Source: an uncultured Phascolarctobacterium sp. (GTDB taxonomy: Bacteria > Bacillota > Negativicutes > Acidaminococcales > Acidaminococcaceae). From it: a stretch of 16,902 nt of DNA. Both the position numbers and the translations under genes were made by a program. The DNA is taken from assembly GCA_900552855.1 (NCBI GenBank), contig USBG01000025.1, positions 1 through 16,902 on the forward strand, read 5' to 3'. Below are positions 15,841-16,902 of this stretch, piece by piece. Within the stretch, counting starts at the first letter, position 1. The number at the start of each line of letters is the position of its first letter. The notes beneath the pieces are model-generated. The model did no database searches. It was not told where the DNA came from and saw only the letters and a list, made by a program, of their open reading frames with translations.

Positions 15841-16518
15841 TTACTTCATTAACGGATCGATAACACCGTTTGCCTCGAACGCGAGCTCTCTATCAATGCA
15901 GGTACCACATTTATGACAAGGCTTCTCGGTACCACAATAGCAGCTCCATGTTAATTCATAGGGAACGCCAAGCCTTAAACCTTCAGCAACTATATCCTTC
16001 TTTGTTTTATCAACAAAAGGTGCTTCGAGGCGCAGCTTTTTGCCACTACCAATATAAATAGCCTGCTCCATAGCCTGATTAAACTCTACACTACAATCAG
16101 GATAAGCGCTGCCTGCAGCATCGTCGGCATGGGGACCATAATAAATTACATCACATTCATACTCTAAAGCAATACTAGCTGCAGTTGATAAGAAAAGGCC
16201 ATTGCGAAAAGGAACGTAAGTAGAAACTGTTTCACCATTTCGCTCCTTAATTTGCTGGTCATAGGACTCCTGTGGAATATCTTCATTAGAGCCCTTAAGT
16301 AAAGAGCAATTACTATGAGCAAATATTTTTGCTAAGTCCATTGTTATTAGTTCTACTTGATAATAATCGGCAACAGCCTTTGCAGATTCTAATTCTTTAC
16401 TATGCTTCTGACCATAATACATAGATAATGCCATAACATTATCACCAAATTTTTCTTTAGCAACAGCTAGACAAGTAGAACTGTCAACACCACCACTAAG
16501 TAATACTAAAGCCTTCAT
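15841..16518 (-). CDS. queC: 7-cyano-7-deazaguanine synthase QueC
   Basis: ATP-dependent enzyme converting 7-carboxy-7-deazaguanine to preQ0. The 225 residues have normal length. The N-terminal PP-loop LLSGGVDSST (6-15) binds ATP. The C-terminal zinc site is SCYCGTEKPCHKCGTC, with likely ligands C193, C201, C204 and C207; C195 is an additional cysteine within the cluster. The ATG follows a perfect AGGAGG at 4-5 bases. It is the first gene behind a preQ1 riboswitch and attenuator, so it should be expressed when preQ1 is scarce. queT starts 13 bases downstream. The usual partner genes queD and queE are not adjacent. Confidence 0.97.
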   Translation of the reverse strand: MKALVLLSGGVDSSTCLAVAKEKFGDNVMALSMYYGQKHSKELESAKAVADYYQVELITMDLAKIFAHSNCSLLKGSNEDIPQESYDQQIKERNGETVSTYVPFRNGLFLSTAASIALEYECDVIYYGPHADDAAGSAYPDCSVEFNQAMEQAIYIGSGKKLRLEAPFVDKTKKDIVAEGLRLGVPYELTWSCYCGTEKPCHKCGTCIDRELAFEANGVIDPLMK

Positions 16519-16557
16519 TTTTCCTCCTAATTAAAAGCTAGAAAATAATGCGGGCAA

Positions 16558-16592
16558 AATAAAAAAGATTCCGTCCCACAGACGAAATCTTT
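16558..16592 (-). terminator. Intrinsic terminator in the queC leader (riboswitch expression platform)
   Basis: A 12-pair stem (16581-16592 with 16564-16575, one G-U) has a 5-base loop. It is followed on the minus strand by a run of T. It lies between the preQ1 aptamer and queC, about 45 bases before the start codon, so it fits transcription attenuation. Confidence 0.85.
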
Positions 16593-16605
16593 ACATACAA
16601 AATAA

Positions 16606-16627
16606 ATCCTGGATGAGCCTCCTGGAT
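16606..16627 (-). other. Extra hairpin between preQ1 aptamer and terminator
   Basis: ATCC pairs with GGAT, then after an A-A mismatch GGA pairs with TCC around a 6-base loop. It separates aptamer and terminator. It may act as a spacer, a pause hairpin or an antiterminator part. Role unknown. Confidence 0.45.
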
Positions 16628-16634
16628 AATCGCC

Positions 16635-16673
16635 CGTAGTTTTGTTTTGAGACAGGATGGTTACGAACTGTCT
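16635..16673 (-). promoter_or_regulatory. preQ1-I riboswitch aptamer
   Basis: On the minus strand the P1 stem AGACAG/CTGTCT (6 pairs) encloses a 12-base loop beginning TTC, followed by an A-rich tail CAAAACAAAACTA, the class I layout. The loop segment CGTA (16662-16665) is complementary to TACG in the tail (16635-16638), which would form the P2 pseudoknot; the Bacillus queC aptamer uses UAG with CUA at the equivalent place. It lies about 13 bases after the predicted start of transcription and ahead of queC-queT-queF. Binding of preQ1 is expected to favour the terminator downstream. Confidence 0.9.
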
Positions 16674-16692
16674 ATTATTAAATTGCTTATGT

Positions 16693-16721
16693 ATTATAGC
16701 ATAAACTGTGCTAGGAGTAAA
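16693..16721 (-). promoter_or_regulatory. Promoter of the queC-queT-queF operon
   Basis: TTTACT (16716-16721) and a perfect TATAAT (16693-16698) are 17 bases apart, with TGC directly ahead of the -10 (extended -10). It is the best-looking promoter in the window. Confidence 0.8.
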
Positions 16722-16806
16722 GGAATTGTTTCAAGTACACTGAAAAAGTCCTTTAATCGTCTTGCTTCGCTTAGTGCGAGCGCATATTCTCTCCAGGGCT
16801 AAGGTC
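16722..16806. other. Unassigned spacer between 5S rRNA terminator region and que promoter
   Basis: No gene is seen. It contains a GC-rich patch with a small hairpin (GC[T]TCGC with GCGAGC, 16764-16781) and the self-complementary AAAGGACTTT region near 16746-16755. The base composition differs from the AT-rich gaps elsewhere in the window. Confidence 0.35.
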
Positions 16807-16832
16807 TTATCAGCCAGGTATCTGGCTGATAA
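16807..16832 (-). repeat. Perfect 11-pair hairpin behind the 5S terminator
   Basis: TTATCAGCCAG pairs perfectly with CTGGCTGATAA around a 4-base loop. On the minus strand it follows immediately after the terminator's T-run and has no T-run of its own, so it is either a back-up structure or a different element. Confidence 0.6.
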
Positions 16833-16860
16833 AAAAACCTGTACCATTGGTACAGGTTTT
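16831..16860 (-). terminator. Rho-independent terminator of the rRNA operon
   Basis: AAAACCTGTACC pairs with GGTACAGGTTTT (12 perfect pairs, 3-base loop). On the minus strand it is followed by seven T residues in total. It begins about 6 bases after the 5S rRNA end. Confidence 0.9.
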
Positions 16861-16865
16861 ATTCT

Positions 16866-16902
16866 AACCGGCAGCTATCTATCCTCCCAGGCCGCTTCCA
16901 GC
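16866..16902 (-). rRNA. rrf: 5S ribosomal RNA, 3' end only
   Basis: The minus strand from the right edge reads a segment with CTGGGAGGATAGATAGCTGC and then CGG, which matches the conserved 3' third of bacterial 5S rRNA (compare the E. coli GCGAGAGTAGGGAACTGCCAGG). It is cut by the window edge, so only about 37 bases are seen and helix I cannot be checked against the 5' end. A strong terminator follows directly, as expected for the last gene of an rRNA operon. Confidence 0.75.

Noticed and set aside
16606..16627. Direct repeat TCCTGGAT twice within 22 bases as a CRISPR-like or tandem repeat
   Set aside because: It results from the hairpin being nearly symmetric; only two copies exist and there is no array.

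Overview
This is a moderately AT-rich bacterial chromosome segment in which every supported gene lies on the minus strand. Gene content and order are those of a low-GC Gram-positive (Bacillota): a CggR-controlled glycolytic operon, a secG / carboxylesterase / rnr / smpB cluster, and a preQ1-switched queuosine operon. The fused phosphoglycerate kinase-triosephosphate isomerase and the membrane pyrophosphatase suggest an anaerobe, possibly a Negativicute. That placement is an inference that I could not test. I see no mobile element, CRISPR array, prophage or complete tRNA. This is mostly a well-behaved core region, and I do not see a wholly new multi-gene system. The most interesting signals are a gene fusion, several structured RNA leaders and some hairpins that do not behave like terminators.

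Layout, read in the direction of transcription (from high to low coordinates). The right edge holds the 3' end of a 5S rRNA (16866-16902), followed by a strong terminator, a second perfect hairpin and an unexplained spacer. Next is a strong promoter (16693-16721), a preQ1-I type riboswitch with an intrinsic terminator (16561-16673), and queC-queT-queF (14824-16518), closed by a terminator at 14717-14750. QueC makes preQ0, QueF reduces it to preQ1, and QueT is a predicted membrane S-component for importing a queuosine precursor. queD and queE are absent here. An AT-rich gap of about 300 bases with no gene follows.

The glycolytic operon is cggR-gapA-pgk/tpi-gpmI-eno (7428-14302). It has an extended -10 promoter and, between promoter and cggR, two direct GGGACA repeats 21 bases apart that look like the CggR operator. 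Genes downstream of gapA are 11-18 bases apart. Together they cover the trunk of glycolysis from glyceraldehyde-3-phosphate to phosphoenolpyruvate. The stretch after eno holds a long hairpin without a U-tract.

The next block is secG, hppA (ion-pumping membrane pyrophosphatase), a carboxylesterase, a hotdog thioesterase, rnr and smpB. secG has its own promoter (7203-7231). A terminator lies after hppA, and a new promoter serves est-thioesterase-rnr-smpB. RNase R and SmpB work together in trans-translation and RNA quality control. A terminator ends this unit at 554-584, and rdgB (XTP/dITP pyrophosphatase, cut by the left edge) starts from its own promoter with a folded leader.
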